From NCBI GenBank assembly GCA_003214315.1, contig QCLU01000001.1, positions 62,001 to 126,000 of the forward strand: DNA of 64,000 nt. Direction: 5' to 3'. Shown here piece by piece: positions 23,056 through 32,608 of the stretch (position 1 is the first letter of the stretch; every line of letters starts with the position of its first letter). This DNA is from Prochlorococcus sp. AG-418-D13 (GTDB lineage Bacteria > Cyanobacteriota > Cyanobacteriia > PCC-6307 > Cyanobiaceae). A program made the position numbers and the translations under genes. Below the pieces are notes generated by a model. The model worked only from the letters and a program-made list of their open reading frames with translations, did no database searches and had not been told where the DNA came from.

Positions 23056-25037
23056 GATGTTACAGCAGATCTTCTTCTTCTTGTTCTACCTTCAAATGAA
23101 TCTTCTGTAGTAGTCTCAGATGATGGATTCTGTGAAACTTTTGGACTTTTTTGGGTAGTTTGTGGGTTATTTGAACTATTGGGATGATTATTATTTGATT
23201 TCTTATGGAAATTATTATTATTTCTATTTCTATTGGAAAATTTTTGCTCTTCGGTAATCTTTGGAATATAAGCACGAGTTCCACTTGGAGCAGGTTGAAC
23301 TAAACACAAAATAAGTGGTTCAACTTGTAATTCTCTTCTCATTCTTCGCGATAAACCATTTTCAATTTCTCTTTGCACACCAATCCAATCTACTTCGAAA
23401 TTGTTCGGCCCAGTTTGTCTGGATAATTGTTTCCATCTATTTTCTAAAACCCAACTTATTTCTCGTTCTGTCCACATAGACATTTTTCTTGGCTCTGCAG
23501 TAGTAACAACTCCTCTTAAATTAACTCTAGGAGGCGCAACCATCTTCCCATCTGTACTTATAGGAGCTAAAACAGTTACCACACCATCCCCAGCTAATTG
23601 CTGCCTTTCCTTTAACACTCGAGCATCTACTATCCCATTTCGTGAGTTGTCAAGCAGTTCAACACCAGCTTTTACAGGATCACCTTTTTGAATAGAATTA
23701 GGTGTTAACTCAACTACATCTCCATTTTCAATAATTAAAATATTGTCCTTTGGAACACCCATAGTTTGTGCACTCTTGCCATGACAAACAAGCATTCTAT
23801 GTTCTCCATGAACAGGAACAAAAAACTTAGGTTTTGCGAGTGCTAACATTAACTTTTGATCTTCTTGAAAACCATGACCAGAAACATGAATATTCTCACC
23901 CTTTCCATAAACAACCTTTGCTCCGAGTTTCATTAATCTATCTATTGTATTAACAACAGAAATAGTATTACCAGGAATTGGGCTGGCTGAAAATATTACA
24001 GTATCTGTAGTCTTAAGACGAACATGCTGATGTTCACCACGAGATATTCTGCTTAACGCTGCTAGGGGTTCTCCTTGACTTCCAGTCATTAATAATAAGG
24101 TCTCTCTATCTGGCAAATCTCTAATTTGCTTGATAGGAACAAACAAATCATCTGGGCATTTCATATAACCAATATCTCTAGCCTTAGCAATAACATTTAT
24201 CATCGACCTACCCAACAAACCGACCTTTCTTCCATGCTTCATGGCCAACTCTAAGATCATTGTCACTCTATGTACAGAACTAGCAAAAGTGGTAAGGATA
24301 ACTCGTTCTTTTGCCTCCGCAATATGTTTTTCTAAAGAGGGATAAATAGTCTTCTCAGAGGGACAAAAACCTGGAACTTCGGCATTAGTAGAATCACTGA
24401 ACATGCATAAAACACCCTTCTCTCCGTAATGCACCATTCTTTCAATATCAAATTGCTCTCCATCTACTGGCATATGATCAAACTTAAAATCTCCGGTGAA
24501 AATAATTGTGCCAACAGGTGTTGTAACTGCTAAAGAAAAACTATCGCAAATAGAATGGGTATTTCGAATAAATTCAACAGAAAAATGTTGTCCAACTTTT
24601 ACAACATCTCTTGGATTTACTGTCTGAATAGTTGTTCTATCAGATACCCCTGCTTCCTCCATTTTTCCTCTAAGCATTGACATTGCCAGTCTTGGGCCAT
24701 AAATAATCGGAATATTAAAATGCTTTAGATGATGAGAAATACCTCCAATATGATCTTCATGACCGTGAGTGACGATCATTCCTTTTATTCTTCTTTGATT
24801 TTCTTTTAAAAAAGTTGTATCAGGCATAACAACGTTTACGCCATGCATACCATCAGATGGAAAAGCTAAGCCAGCATCAACAAGCATCAATTCATCACCA
24901 TATTCAAAAACGCAAGTGTTTTTTCCTATTTCATGTAGTCCTCCAAGAGGTATTACTCGTAGAGCTGGCGTATTACTTTTAGATCTAGATGAATCATGAT
25001 TAGATCTATTAACAGTTGAATTTGTACTTGATTGCAT
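23052..25037 (-). CDS. rnj: Ribonuclease J
   Basis: Metallo-beta-lactamase/beta-CASP RNase with 5'-3' exo- and endonuclease activity, used in cyanobacterial RNA turnover beside RNase E. The 661-residue protein shows GGLHEIGKNTCVFEY, the zinc motif THGHEDHIGG near residue 90, GDFKFDHMPVDG, the beta-CASP strand (SGHGFQEDQKLML) and PVHGEHRML. The C-terminal 70 residues are an Asn/Ser/Gln-rich disordered tail ending in RTRRRRSAVTS, perhaps an RNA- or protein-contact region. It lies downstream of asd-dapA on the same strand with a 77-base gap. Confidence 0.96.
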   Translation of the reverse strand: MQSSTNSTVNRSNHDSSRSKSNTPALRVIPLGGLHEIGKNTCVFEYGDELMLVDAGLAFPSDGMHGVNVVMPDTTFLKENQRRIKGMIVTHGHEDHIGGISHHLKHFNIPIIYGPRLAMSMLRGKMEEAGVSDRTTIQTVNPRDVVKVGQHFSVEFIRNTHSICDSFSLAVTTPVGTIIFTGDFKFDHMPVDGEQFDIERMVHYGEKGVLCMFSDSTNAEVPGFCPSEKTIYPSLEKHIAEAKERVILTTFASSVHRVTMILELAMKHGRKVGLLGRSMINVIAKARDIGYMKCPDDLFVPIKQIRDLPDRETLLLMTGSQGEPLAALSRISRGEHQHVRLKTTDTVIFSASPIPGNTISVVNTIDRLMKLGAKVVYGKGENIHVSGHGFQEDQKLMLALAKPKFFVPVHGEHRMLVCHGKSAQTMGVPKDNILIIENGDVVELTPNSIQKGDPVKAGVELLDNSRNGIVDARVLKERQQLAGDGVVTVLAPISTDGKMVAPPRVNLRGVVTTAEPRKMSMWTEREISWVLENRWKQLSRQTGPNNFEVDWIGVQREIENGLSRRMRRELQVEPLILCLVQPAPSGTRAYIPKITEEQKFSNRNRNNNNFHKKSNNNHPNSSNNPQTTQKSPKVSQNPSSETTTEDSFEGRTRRRRSAVTS

Positions 25038-25114
25038 AATTTTGAAATTTATGAAGGCCTGCTTGTAATCAAATAAGGTTTATTTAAATTTAATTATCAA
25101 GTTAAATATAATCC

Positions 25115-26020
25115 CTATTGTAGGGATTTCAGGATAAAAGAAAGTTGCTTTTTCATGTCATTGGTTAATGGTGATAAAGGACTTCTAGGATTACCTACAT
25201 CCCATCCCGATAGCTCCAAAGCAGCCTTAATTGGGATTGGATTAGTAGTCATAAAGAGTGCTTTGAAAAGAGGCTGAAGTTTTTCATGAATAGCAAGCGC
25301 ATTGGATAACTCTCCACTTTGAAAGGAATGAATCATCTCTTTCAATTGCAATCCAACCAAATGACTTGCAACGCTTACTACTCCTACAGCACCTACAGAT
25401 AACATTGGAAGCAACAATGAATCGTCGCCACTATATACAGAGAGTTCGGAGCCACAAATAGCTCTTAGTTCTGTTACTTCTTCTATTCTACCGCTTGCAG
25501 CTTTAATACTGAGAATATTTGAGAAATCCATAAGTTTCTTCACAGTATCAGGTAATAAATTGCATCCTGTTCTTCCAGGAATGTTGTATAGCATAAGAGG
25601 TAAATCCTTTGCAGATTTAGCAATAGAACTGAAATGCTTATAAAGACCTTCTTGAGGCGGCTTGTTGTAATAAGGAACAACGACCAAAGCACCATCGGCA
25701 CCAGAGTCGTAGGCTTTTTTTGTAGCTTCCACAGCCTCGCTTGTACAATTACTACCAGTACCAACTATTACTTTACAGCTTGCATCCAAAGATCCTTTTA
25801 CCGCAATAAATAAATCGTGCTGTTCTGCCCATGAAAGAGTTGGAGATTCTCCAGTAGTACCGCATAACACAATTCCATCGGAACCGTTCTTAAAAAGATA
25901 ATTTGAAAGTTTTATAGCTAGTTCATAATCTACATCTCCATTTTCAGTGAATGGAGTAACCATTGCAGTCAATATTCTTCCAAATAGTGGATTATTACAC
26001 TCAGTTTTGTCTGTGATCAT
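25115..26020 (-). CDS. dapA: 4-hydroxy-tetrahydrodipicolinate synthase
   Basis: Condenses pyruvate with aspartate semialdehyde, the entry to lysine and diaminopimelate for peptidoglycan. The 301-residue TIM barrel has [17 protein letters not shown], the [10 protein letters not shown] substrate loop, [11 protein letters not shown] with the proton-relay tyrosine, and the Schiff-base lysine in SIKAASG. Its ATG overlaps the asd stop by four bases, so the substrate-making enzyme and its user are translationally coupled. Confidence 0.97.
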   Translation of the reverse strand: MITDKTECNNPLFGRILTAMVTPFTENGDVDYELAIKLSNYLFKNGSDGIVLCGTTGESPTLSWAEQHDLFIAVKGSLDASCKVIVGTGSNCTSEAVEATKKAYDSGADGALVVVPYYNKPPQEGLYKHFSSIAKSAKDLPLMLYNIPGRTGCNLLPDTVKKLMDFSNILSIKAASGRIEEVTELRAICGSELSVYSGDDSLLLPMLSVGAVGVVSVASHLVGLQLKEMIHSFQSGELSNALAIHEKLQPLFKALFMTTNPIPIKAALELSGWDVGNPRSPLSPLTNDMKKQLSFILKSLQ

Positions 26021-27048
26021 TTTTTTGGAATTAATAACTCAGCTATTTGAACAGCATTAAGAGCTGCTCCTTTTCTTATTTGATCTCCACATAACCATAA
26101 TTCTAATCCATTAGGCTGACTTATATCAGTTCTTAGCCTGCCAACAGCAACATTATCCCTTCCCATAACGTCATTTGGCATAGGAAATCTATTATTTTTG
26201 TAATCCTCAATAATTTCAATTCCAGGAGATTTTTTTAATTCTTCAAGAGCATCTTTAGGCTCAACTACACTGGCAAATTCAATATTGATCGATTCAGAAT
26301 GTGCTCTTAGTACTGGAACTCGAACACATGTAGCAGAGAGCTTTAAATCAGCAATATTTAATATTTTCTTGGTCTCATTAACCATTTTCATCTCTTCTTC
26401 GCAGTAATTATTTGCAAGCATAGGTGAATTATGCAAAAACAAATTAAAAGCTAGTGAGTATGGCAAAACTTCACTTTTTTGAGGATTACCCTGAAGATAT
26501 TTTTCAGTTAAAAGTTGTAGTTCCTCCATCGCCGATTGGCCTGCACCACTTACGGATTGATATGTTGAGACAATAACCCTTTGAATAGTCGAAAGTTTAT
26601 TTAACGGAGCTAAAACTAATGTCAATAAAATGGTAGTGCAATTTGGATTTGCTATTACCCCATCATGATTGAGTGCTTCACTAGCATTAACTTCAGGAAC
26701 TATAAGAGGTACATTCTTATCTAATCTGAAAGCACTTGAATTATCTATCAATAAAGCATTTTGTTCCATAATGTTAGACGACCATTTTTTTGAAATACCT
26801 CCGCCGGCTGAAGCTAAAACTAAATCAAGATTCAGAAATTCTTCCTTGGTTGTTTTTTTTGTAACTAATTCTTCACCTTTCCAAATAATTTTTTTTCCTT
26901 CTGAACGCTCTGATGCAAGCAAGACTAATTCTGATATAGGAAAATCACGTTGTTCAAGAATTTTGAGTAACTCAGATCCCACAGCACCTGAAGATCCTAA
27001 AACAGCAACTTTTAATGGCCTATTAGGCAAAAACGGAGATTGTCTCAC
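26017..27048 (-). CDS. asd: Aspartate-semialdehyde dehydrogenase
   Basis: Reduces aspartyl phosphate to the semialdehyde with NADPH, between aspartate kinase and DapA. The 343-residue protein has the Rossmann motif [17 protein letters not shown], the catalytic cysteine in [23 protein letters not shown], and the substrate residues in [12 protein letters not shown]. The start is GTG at 27048; no ATG lies nearby in frame. It is first in an asd-dapA operon and diverges from tig across 122 bases that include a palindrome at 27121. Confidence 0.97.
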   Translation of the reverse strand: MRQSPFLPNRPLKVAVLGSSGAVGSELLKILEQRDFPISELVLLASERSEGKKIIWKGEELVTKKTTKEEFLNLDLVLASAGGGISKKWSSNIMEQNALLIDNSSAFRLDKNVPLIVPEVNASEALNHDGVIANPNCTTILLTLVLAPLNKLSTIQRVIVSTYQSVSGAGQSAMEELQLLTEKYLQGNPQKSEVLPYSLAFNLFLHNSPMLANNYCEEEMKMVNETKKILNIADLKLSATCVRVPVLRAHSESINIEFASVVEPKDALEELKKSPGIEIIEDYKNNRFPMPNDVMGRDNVAVGRLRTDISQPNGLELWLCGDQIRKGAALNAVQIAELLIPKK

Positions 27049-27120
27049 ACTATTAAAACGATTTTTATAAATAGATTGACTATTTTTTTTACTTTATCAA
27101 AAAAATAACTTTCAAGGAAA

Positions 27121-27133
27121 TCACATAATGTGA
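27121..27133. promoter_or_regulatory. 13-bp palindrome between asd and tig
   Basis: TCACATAATGTGA: two perfect 6-bp arms around one central base, in the 122-base spacer between divergent asd and tig starts. It lies 38 bases before the tig ATG, near where its promoter should be. It could be an operator for a dimeric regulator. It matches neither the NtcA consensus GTA-N8-TAC nor the CRP half-site order. Chance is possible in AT-rich DNA. Confidence 0.3.
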
Positions 27134-27170
27134 AATAATTAAGATTCGGCTTTTAGTAATAAATAAAAAA

Positions 27171-28604
27171 ATGGCTAAAGAAGCATTAATAGTCAAAACA
27201 ACTCCTCTGCCTCAAAGTAGAGTCTCATTTGAATTAGAAATACCATCTGAGACATGCAAAACATGTGTAAATGAAACAATAAGTTCTATTAGTCGTTCGG
27301 CTAAAATTCCGGGATTTAGAGTTGGTAAAATTCCTAAACAAGTCTTAATCCAAAGAATTGGAATCACACAACTACATGCTTCAGCTCTAGAAAAAATTAT
27401 TGATAAATCGTGGCAAGAAGCATTAAAAATAAAATCTATAGAGCCACTAAGTGAGCCAGAATTAGTTGATGGATTTGAATCTTTACTAGCAAAGTTTAGT
27501 CCTGAAAAATCACTTAAGGTTACTCTTCAAACTGATATTGCCCCAGAATTAAAACTAAAAAAATCCAAACGACTTAGTGTTGAAATCTCAAAAACAAAGT
27601 TTGATCCTAAGTCAATAGATGAAGCGCTAGAAAAATCTAGAAGTCAGTTTGCAAATATTATTCCAGTAAGCAATAGAGCAGCGAAATTAGGAGATATTGC
27701 TGTAGTTAGTTTCAAAGGAAAATATAAAGATTCTGGTAAAGAGATTGATGGTGGAACTAGTGAATCAATGGATCTTGAGTTAGAAAAGAACAAAATGATT
27801 CCAGGTTTCGTTGAGGGAATCGTAAAGATGAAAATTGGTGATACTAAAACACTTAACCTTAAATTTCCTGAAGATTATTCGCATGAGGATTCAAGAGGCA
27901 AAGAGGCAATCTTTGAAGTAAACCTTAAGGATCTTAAGGAAAAAGAATTACCTGAACTTAATGACGATTTTGCAAAACAGTCTGGCAACAAAGAATCATT
28001 AAAAGAGTTAAAGAAAGATATTGAAAAGCAACTTAGAGACAATTTTGAAAAAACTCAAAAAGATATCAAAATTGAAGCTTTACTAGATGCCTTAACAAAC
28101 GAATTGATTGCTGAAATTCCAAAATCTATGATTGATATAGAAGTCAGAAATAATATTGAACAGACCGCTCAAAGATTTGCTCAACAAGGTCTTGATGTTA
28201 AATCTACTTTCACTCCAGAATTAATTAAGTCATTAGCAGAGTCCACAAGGCCTCAGGCTGAAAAAAATGTTCAAAGAAATTTAGCTCTAAAAGCATTAGC
28301 TGAAACAGAAAACATAAAAGTTGAGAAAGATGAAATTGATTTAAAAATGAAAGATTACGAAGATGCAATCTCTCAATCTTCAAAACAAATAGATATTAAA
28401 AAATTAACAGAAGTAGTAAGTAACGATTTACTCAAAGAAAAATTAATAATTTGGCTTGAAGAAAATTCTGAAGTAAAAGAAAAAACTACCAAAACTTCTA
28501 AAGCTACCAAAACCTCTAAAACAACAAAAGCCTTAAAAACTGCGACAAAAACTACAAAAACTACAAAAACTACAAAAACTCAAAATAAAAAAGAAAAAAA
28601 ATAA
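27171..28604 (+). CDS. tig: Trigger factor chaperone
   Basis: Ribosome-associated folding chaperone with prolyl isomerase activity. The 477-residue protein has the ribosome-docking signature GFRVGKIP at residues 48-55, a FKBP-type domain (about 160-250: GDIAVVSFKGKYKD, MIPGFVEGIVKMKIGDTKTL, EAIFEVNLKDLKEKELPELND), and the helical cradle. The last 43 residues (435-477) are an almost pure Lys/Thr tail with few other residues, encoded by imperfect repeats of about nine bases. It heads tig-clpP-clpX, an order widespread in bacteria. Confidence 0.96.
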   Translation: MAKEALIVKTTPLPQSRVSFELEIPSETCKTCVNETISSISRSAKIPGFRVGKIPKQVLIQRIGITQLHASALEKIIDKSWQEALKIKSIEPLSEPELVDGFESLLAKFSPEKSLKVTLQTDIAPELKLKKSKRLSVEISKTKFDPKSIDEALEKSRSQFANIIPVSNRAAKLGDIAVVSFKGKYKDSGKEIDGGTSESMDLELEKNKMIPGFVEGIVKMKIGDTKTLNLKFPEDYSHEDSRGKEAIFEVNLKDLKEKELPELNDDFAKQSGNKESLKELKKDIEKQLRDNFEKTQKDIKIEALLDALTNELIAEIPKSMIDIEVRNNIEQTAQRFAQQGLDVKSTFTPELIKSLAESTRPQAEKNVQRNLALKALAETENIKVEKDEIDLKMKDYEDAISQSSKQIDIKKLTEVVSNDLLKEKLIIWLEENSEVKEKTTKTSKATKTSKTTKALKTATKTTKTTKTTKTQNKKEKK

Positions 28605-28669
28605 TTTATGAAATTTCCTACTAATTAAACAAAAACCTCTTAAATTATCTATAAGACGACAACTAATTT

Positions 28670-29314
28670 GTGAACTCAGAAAAAAAACATTTAATCCAAA
28701 GCTCAATAAGTTCTTACGAAAGTAATAAAAAAACTATTGCCGCAGTGCCCACCGTTATAGAACAATCAGGTAGAGGAGAAAGAGCTTTTGATATATATTC
28801 AAGACTATTGAGGGAGAGAATAATTTTTTTAGGTACTGGAATTAATGATCAAGTATCTGATTCACTTGTCGCACAATTATTATTTCTTGAAGCTGAAGAT
28901 CCCGAAAAAGACATACAAATATATATCAATTCTCCTGGAGGTTCAGTAACTGCAGGAATGGCCATATACGATACCATGCAACAAATATCCCCTGATGTAG
29001 TAACAATATGCTTTGGAGTAGCCGCAAGTATGGGGGCATTTCTACTTTCTGGAGGGGCAAAGGGGAAAAGATTGGCTTTACCTAATTCAAGGATTATGAT
29101 TCATCAGCCTCTTGGAGGTGCACAAGGTCAAGCAGTAGAGATTGAAATACAAGCTAAAGAAATACTTTTTCTCAAGAAAACATTAAATTCGCTTTTAGCA
29201 GAACATACCGGTCAACCTTTAGAAAAAATTAATGAAGATACAGAAAGAGATTACTTTTTATCTCCCTCAGAAGCAGTCGAATATGGATTAATTGATAAAG
29301 TTATCAAAAAGTGA
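28670..29314 (+). CDS. clpP: ATP-dependent Clp protease proteolytic subunit
   Basis: Serine protease barrel that degrades substrates unfolded by ClpX or ClpC. The 214-residue protein starts at GTG 28670. The catalytic triad is Ser120 (GVAASMGAF), His145 (MIHQPLGG) and Asp194 (TERDYFLSP), so this is an active ClpP and not the inactive ClpR paralog of cyanobacteria. The first 33 residues resemble the propeptide/axial-loop region. clpX follows 104 bases downstream, so ClpX is its likely partner. Confidence 0.97.
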   Translation: MNSEKKHLIQSSISSYESNKKTIAAVPTVIEQSGRGERAFDIYSRLLRERIIFLGTGINDQVSDSLVAQLLFLEAEDPEKDIQIYINSPGGSVTAGMAIYDTMQQISPDVVTICFGVAASMGAFLLSGGAKGKRLALPNSRIMIHQPLGGAQGQAVEIEIQAKEILFLKKTLNSLLAEHTGQPLEKINEDTERDYFLSPSEAVEYGLIDKVIKK

Positions 29315-29418
29315 CAAGGAATAGGGATTTTTTAAGAATATGATGACGAATCGATATTTATAAGCAATCCTAGTGAATAGGTAATATTTAACACCTTTCA
29401 CATTAAAACTTATAATCG

Positions 29419-30786
29419 ATGGCTAAATTCGACGCCCATCTTAAATGTTCATTTTGCGGGAAATCACAAGACCAAGTGAGAAAGCTTATAGCTGGTCCTG
29501 GGGTTTATATCTGTGATGAGTGCATAGACCTTTGTAATGAAATTCTTGATGAAGAACTACTTGATAATCAAGCGAACGCAAATAACTCTCCGCAAGTAAA
29601 AAAGAAATTACCAACTGATAATCCAAAAAAATCTATTCCTTTAGAATTAACCTCAATTCCTAAGCCATTAGAAATTAAAAGTTTTCTAGATAATCAAGTT
29701 GTTGGACAAGAATCTGCAAAAAAAATATTATCAGTAGCTGTATACAATCACTACAAGCGATTAGCTTGGAAAGTTAAAGAAGAAAGTAAAAATAGCAATT
29801 CAAAAGATTCACAAGCAACTAAATTACAAAAATCAAATATTTTACTCATCGGACCTACTGGCAGTGGAAAAACATTATTGGCGCAAACTTTAGCAGAGTT
29901 TCTAGATGTTCCTTTTGCAGTAGCTGATGCAACGACTTTGACAGAAGCTGGATATGTTGGGGAAGATGTTGAAAACATACTTTTAAGACTTCTACAGAAA
30001 TCAGAAATGAATGTAGAACTAGCTCAAAAAGGAATTATTTATATTGATGAAATAGATAAAATTGCAAGAAAAAGCGAGAATCCTTCAATTACAAGAGATG
30101 TCTCTGGTGAAGGGGTACAGCAAGCATTATTAAAAATGCTTGAAGGAACAATTGCTAATGTGCCACCGCAAGGCGGAAGAAAACATCCCTATCATGACTG
30201 CATTCAAATAGATACGAGTCAAATATTATTTATTTGCGGGGGGGCTTTTATAGGTTTAGAAGATATCGTTCAAAAACGTATGGGTAAACACTCCATAGGA
30301 TTTACCACCAATTCAGATCAAAACAAAGTTGATACAAAAAAAATAGTAGACCCAAGAGATTCCTTGAAAAATTTAGAATTAGATGACTTAGTGAAATATG
30401 GCCTAATTCCAGAATTTATTGGAAGAATTCCGGTTTGTGCTGTATTAGATCGTCTTACTAAAGAAACTTTAGAATCTATTTTGACTCAACCAAGAGATGC
30501 ATTAGTAAAGCAATTCAAAACTTTGCTAAGTATGGATAATGTTGAATTATCATTTGAACCTGATTCTGTTGAAGCGATAGCAAATGAAGCATATAAAAGA
30601 AAAACAGGAGCTAGAGCATTAAGATCAATAATTGAGGAACTTATGCTAGACATAATGTACACTTTGCCTTCTGAAGAAAATGTAAAAGAATTCACAATAA
30701 CGAAAAAAATGGTCGATAATTTGTTCTCATCTAAAATTGTTAAACTACCTTCTGGATCAAAAAGAATCATTAAAGAGTCTGCATAA
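29419..30786 (+). CDS. clpX: ATP-dependent Clp protease ATPase ClpX
   Basis: AAA+ unfoldase that feeds ClpP. The 455-residue protein has the N-terminal C4 zinc finger (Cys10, Cys13, Cys32, Cys35), Walker A GPTGSGKT at residues 145-152, Walker [10 protein letters not shown], the sensor and pore segments ([32 protein letters not shown]) and the ClpP-docking loop IGF (HSIGFTTN). A linker of about 50 residues with little order separates zinc finger and AAA+ domain. ATG at 29419. Confidence 0.98.
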   Translation: MAKFDAHLKCSFCGKSQDQVRKLIAGPGVYICDECIDLCNEILDEELLDNQANANNSPQVKKKLPTDNPKKSIPLELTSIPKPLEIKSFLDNQVVGQESAKKILSVAVYNHYKRLAWKVKEESKNSNSKDSQATKLQKSNILLIGPTGSGKTLLAQTLAEFLDVPFAVADATTLTEAGYVGEDVENILLRLLQKSEMNVELAQKGIIYIDEIDKIARKSENPSITRDVSGEGVQQALLKMLEGTIANVPPQGGRKHPYHDCIQIDTSQILFICGGAFIGLEDIVQKRMGKHSIGFTTNSDQNKVDTKKIVDPRDSLKNLELDDLVKYGLIPEFIGRIPVCAVLDRLTKETLESILTQPRDALVKQFKTLLSMDNVELSFEPDSVEAIANEAYKRKTGARALRSIIEELMLDIMYTLPSEENVKEFTITKKMVDNLFSSKIVKLPSGSKRIIKESA

Positions 30787-30843
30787 AATTAGAGTTTAAT
30801 TTTTTTAATTTAATCCCTAATTTTTCTAATTAATGCAAAATAA

Positions 30844-32607
30844 ATGCCAAACATACATAAACCTTTTCATCAAAAATATAGACCAAACAACTTAAACGAA
30901 CTGGTTGGGCAAAAATTTATATCCATTACACTCAAACAAGCACTATTAACAAAAAAAATTGCTCCTGCATATCTTTTTAATGGTCCAAGAGGCACTGGAA
31001 AAACATCAAGTGCAAGAATATTTGCAAAATCCCTAAATTGCCAGGCATTCGACCAACCTACGATAAATCCTTGTTGTAAATGTGACTTATGTAGACAAAT
31101 TACAGATGGGAACGCTCTAGATATTATCGAGATTGATGCAGCATCAAATACAGGAGTAGAAAATATAAGAGAAATTATAGAAAGATCGAAATTTGCACCT
31201 ACTCAAGCGAGATGGAAAGTATACGTTATTGATGAATGCCATATGCTTTCAACAGCAGCTTCAAATGCTTTACTAAAAACTATTGAAGAACCGCCCTCAA
31301 GAGTTGTATTTATCCTTGCGACGACAAATCCCGAGAGAGTATTAAATACAATACAAAGTAGATGCCAAAAGTTTGATTTTAGAAGAATAAGCCCCAATGA
31401 CATTTTTCAACATTTATCAGAAATAGCAGAAAAAGAGTCCATTGAGTATGAAGTTCAGGCGTTAAAAATGATTGCAAAAAGATCTAATGGAGGTATGAGA
31501 GATGCACAAAGCCTCCTTGAACAACTGAATCTTTTACCAGAAGGTATAACAATTAATAATATCCAAAACCTGCTAGGAGAAGTATCAGAAATTGAATTAA
31601 CAAATCTAATTAAATCATTGGTTGAGAATAATCCTGAGTCATTAATTATCACCTGCAACAAATTATATGATGCTGGAAACGAACCGCTTCAAATAATTAT
31701 CGGATTATTGAATATAACAAGAGATTTACTACTATATACTTCAAATAATAAATATTCAGACCTTTATTATACGTCTGATGAATTTCAAGATGAATTGAAT
31801 AAAATCTCAAAAATAATAAATAAATCAACAATAATTCAATGGCATAATAATCTGAGAAATATTGAATATCAAATCAAAACAAGTGATAATCCAAGGCTTT
31901 GGTTTGAAATACATTTAACTGGCCTTCTAAATAATCAAAATACAAATAGTTTTAAAAATAATGAAGAAAGTAAAAATAATGCGACTGAGGAGAAGCATGA
32001 AATCATAAAAAACATTGCAATAATTAATAAAGAAAATATTTCTCATGAAATTCAAAAACCAACTATCAAAAAAGAGATAAGTCGCGAGGAATTGATCGAA
32101 AAAAAAGAAGAAAAATTAGAAAAATTTGACTTTCTTCAAAAAGAAAATATGGAAAATATTTCTGACAATAACCAAAATAATCCTGGATCAAATAATTTAA
32201 AAGATAAATGGGAATTAATTCTTTCTAAAGTAGAGTTACCATCAACAAGAATGTTACTTTCACAACAAGCCGAACTTGAAAGTTTTGATTCGGAAAAAAT
32301 CACAATTGCATTATCTCCAAACTGGGAAAATATGATAAAAAGCAGAAAAGTCATAATTGAAAATACTGTAAAAAAGATATTTGGAGATCAAATAATACTT
32401 AATTTTTCAACCAAAAAATTAACTAAAAATAACCCAACAAACACTCCAGAAATAACCCAAAATAAAGAAAAGAATTTGAACCCAATAAAAAAAATAGAAC
32501 CAAAAACTAATTCGTCAACAAAAATATCTAACGAGGAAACTTATGATGATAGTTCAAAAAACTTAGCAAATTTTTTTAATGGAGAAATTATAGACCTTGA
32601 TGAATAA
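30844..32607 (+). CDS. dnaX: DNA polymerase III subunits gamma/tau
   Basis: Clamp-loader ATPase. The 587-residue protein starts HQKYRPNNLNELVGQ and has Walker A GPRGTGKT at residues 47-54, a cysteine zinc module (CCKCDLC), DECHMLSTAASNALLKTIEEPP and SRCQKFDFRRI. Domain III ends near residue 370. After that the chain is Lys/Glu/Asn-rich and probably disordered up to a C-terminal fold (WELILSKVELPSTRMLL...). A run of eight A (32099-32106, codons 419-421) could give a gamma-length product by slippage. The stop is 1 base from the convergent glycosyltransferase gene. Confidence 0.96.
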   Translation: MPNIHKPFHQKYRPNNLNELVGQKFISITLKQALLTKKIAPAYLFNGPRGTGKTSSARIFAKSLNCQAFDQPTINPCCKCDLCRQITDGNALDIIEIDAASNTGVENIREIIERSKFAPTQARWKVYVIDECHMLSTAASNALLKTIEEPPSRVVFILATTNPERVLNTIQSRCQKFDFRRISPNDIFQHLSEIAEKESIEYEVQALKMIAKRSNGGMRDAQSLLEQLNLLPEGITINNIQNLLGEVSEIELTNLIKSLVENNPESLIITCNKLYDAGNEPLQIIIGLLNITRDLLLYTSNNKYSDLYYTSDEFQDELNKISKIINKSTIIQWHNNLRNIEYQIKTSDNPRLWFEIHLTGLLNNQNTNSFKNNEESKNNATEEKHEIIKNIAIINKENISHEIQKPTIKKEISREELIEKKEEKLEKFDFLQKENMENISDNNQNNPGSNNLKDKWELILSKVELPSTRMLLSQQAELESFDSEKITIALSPNWENMIKSRKVIIENTVKKIFGDQIILNFSTKKLTKNNPTNTPEITQNKEKNLNPIKKIEPKTNSSTKISNEETYDDSSKNLANFFNGEIIDLDE

Positions 32608-32608
32608 A

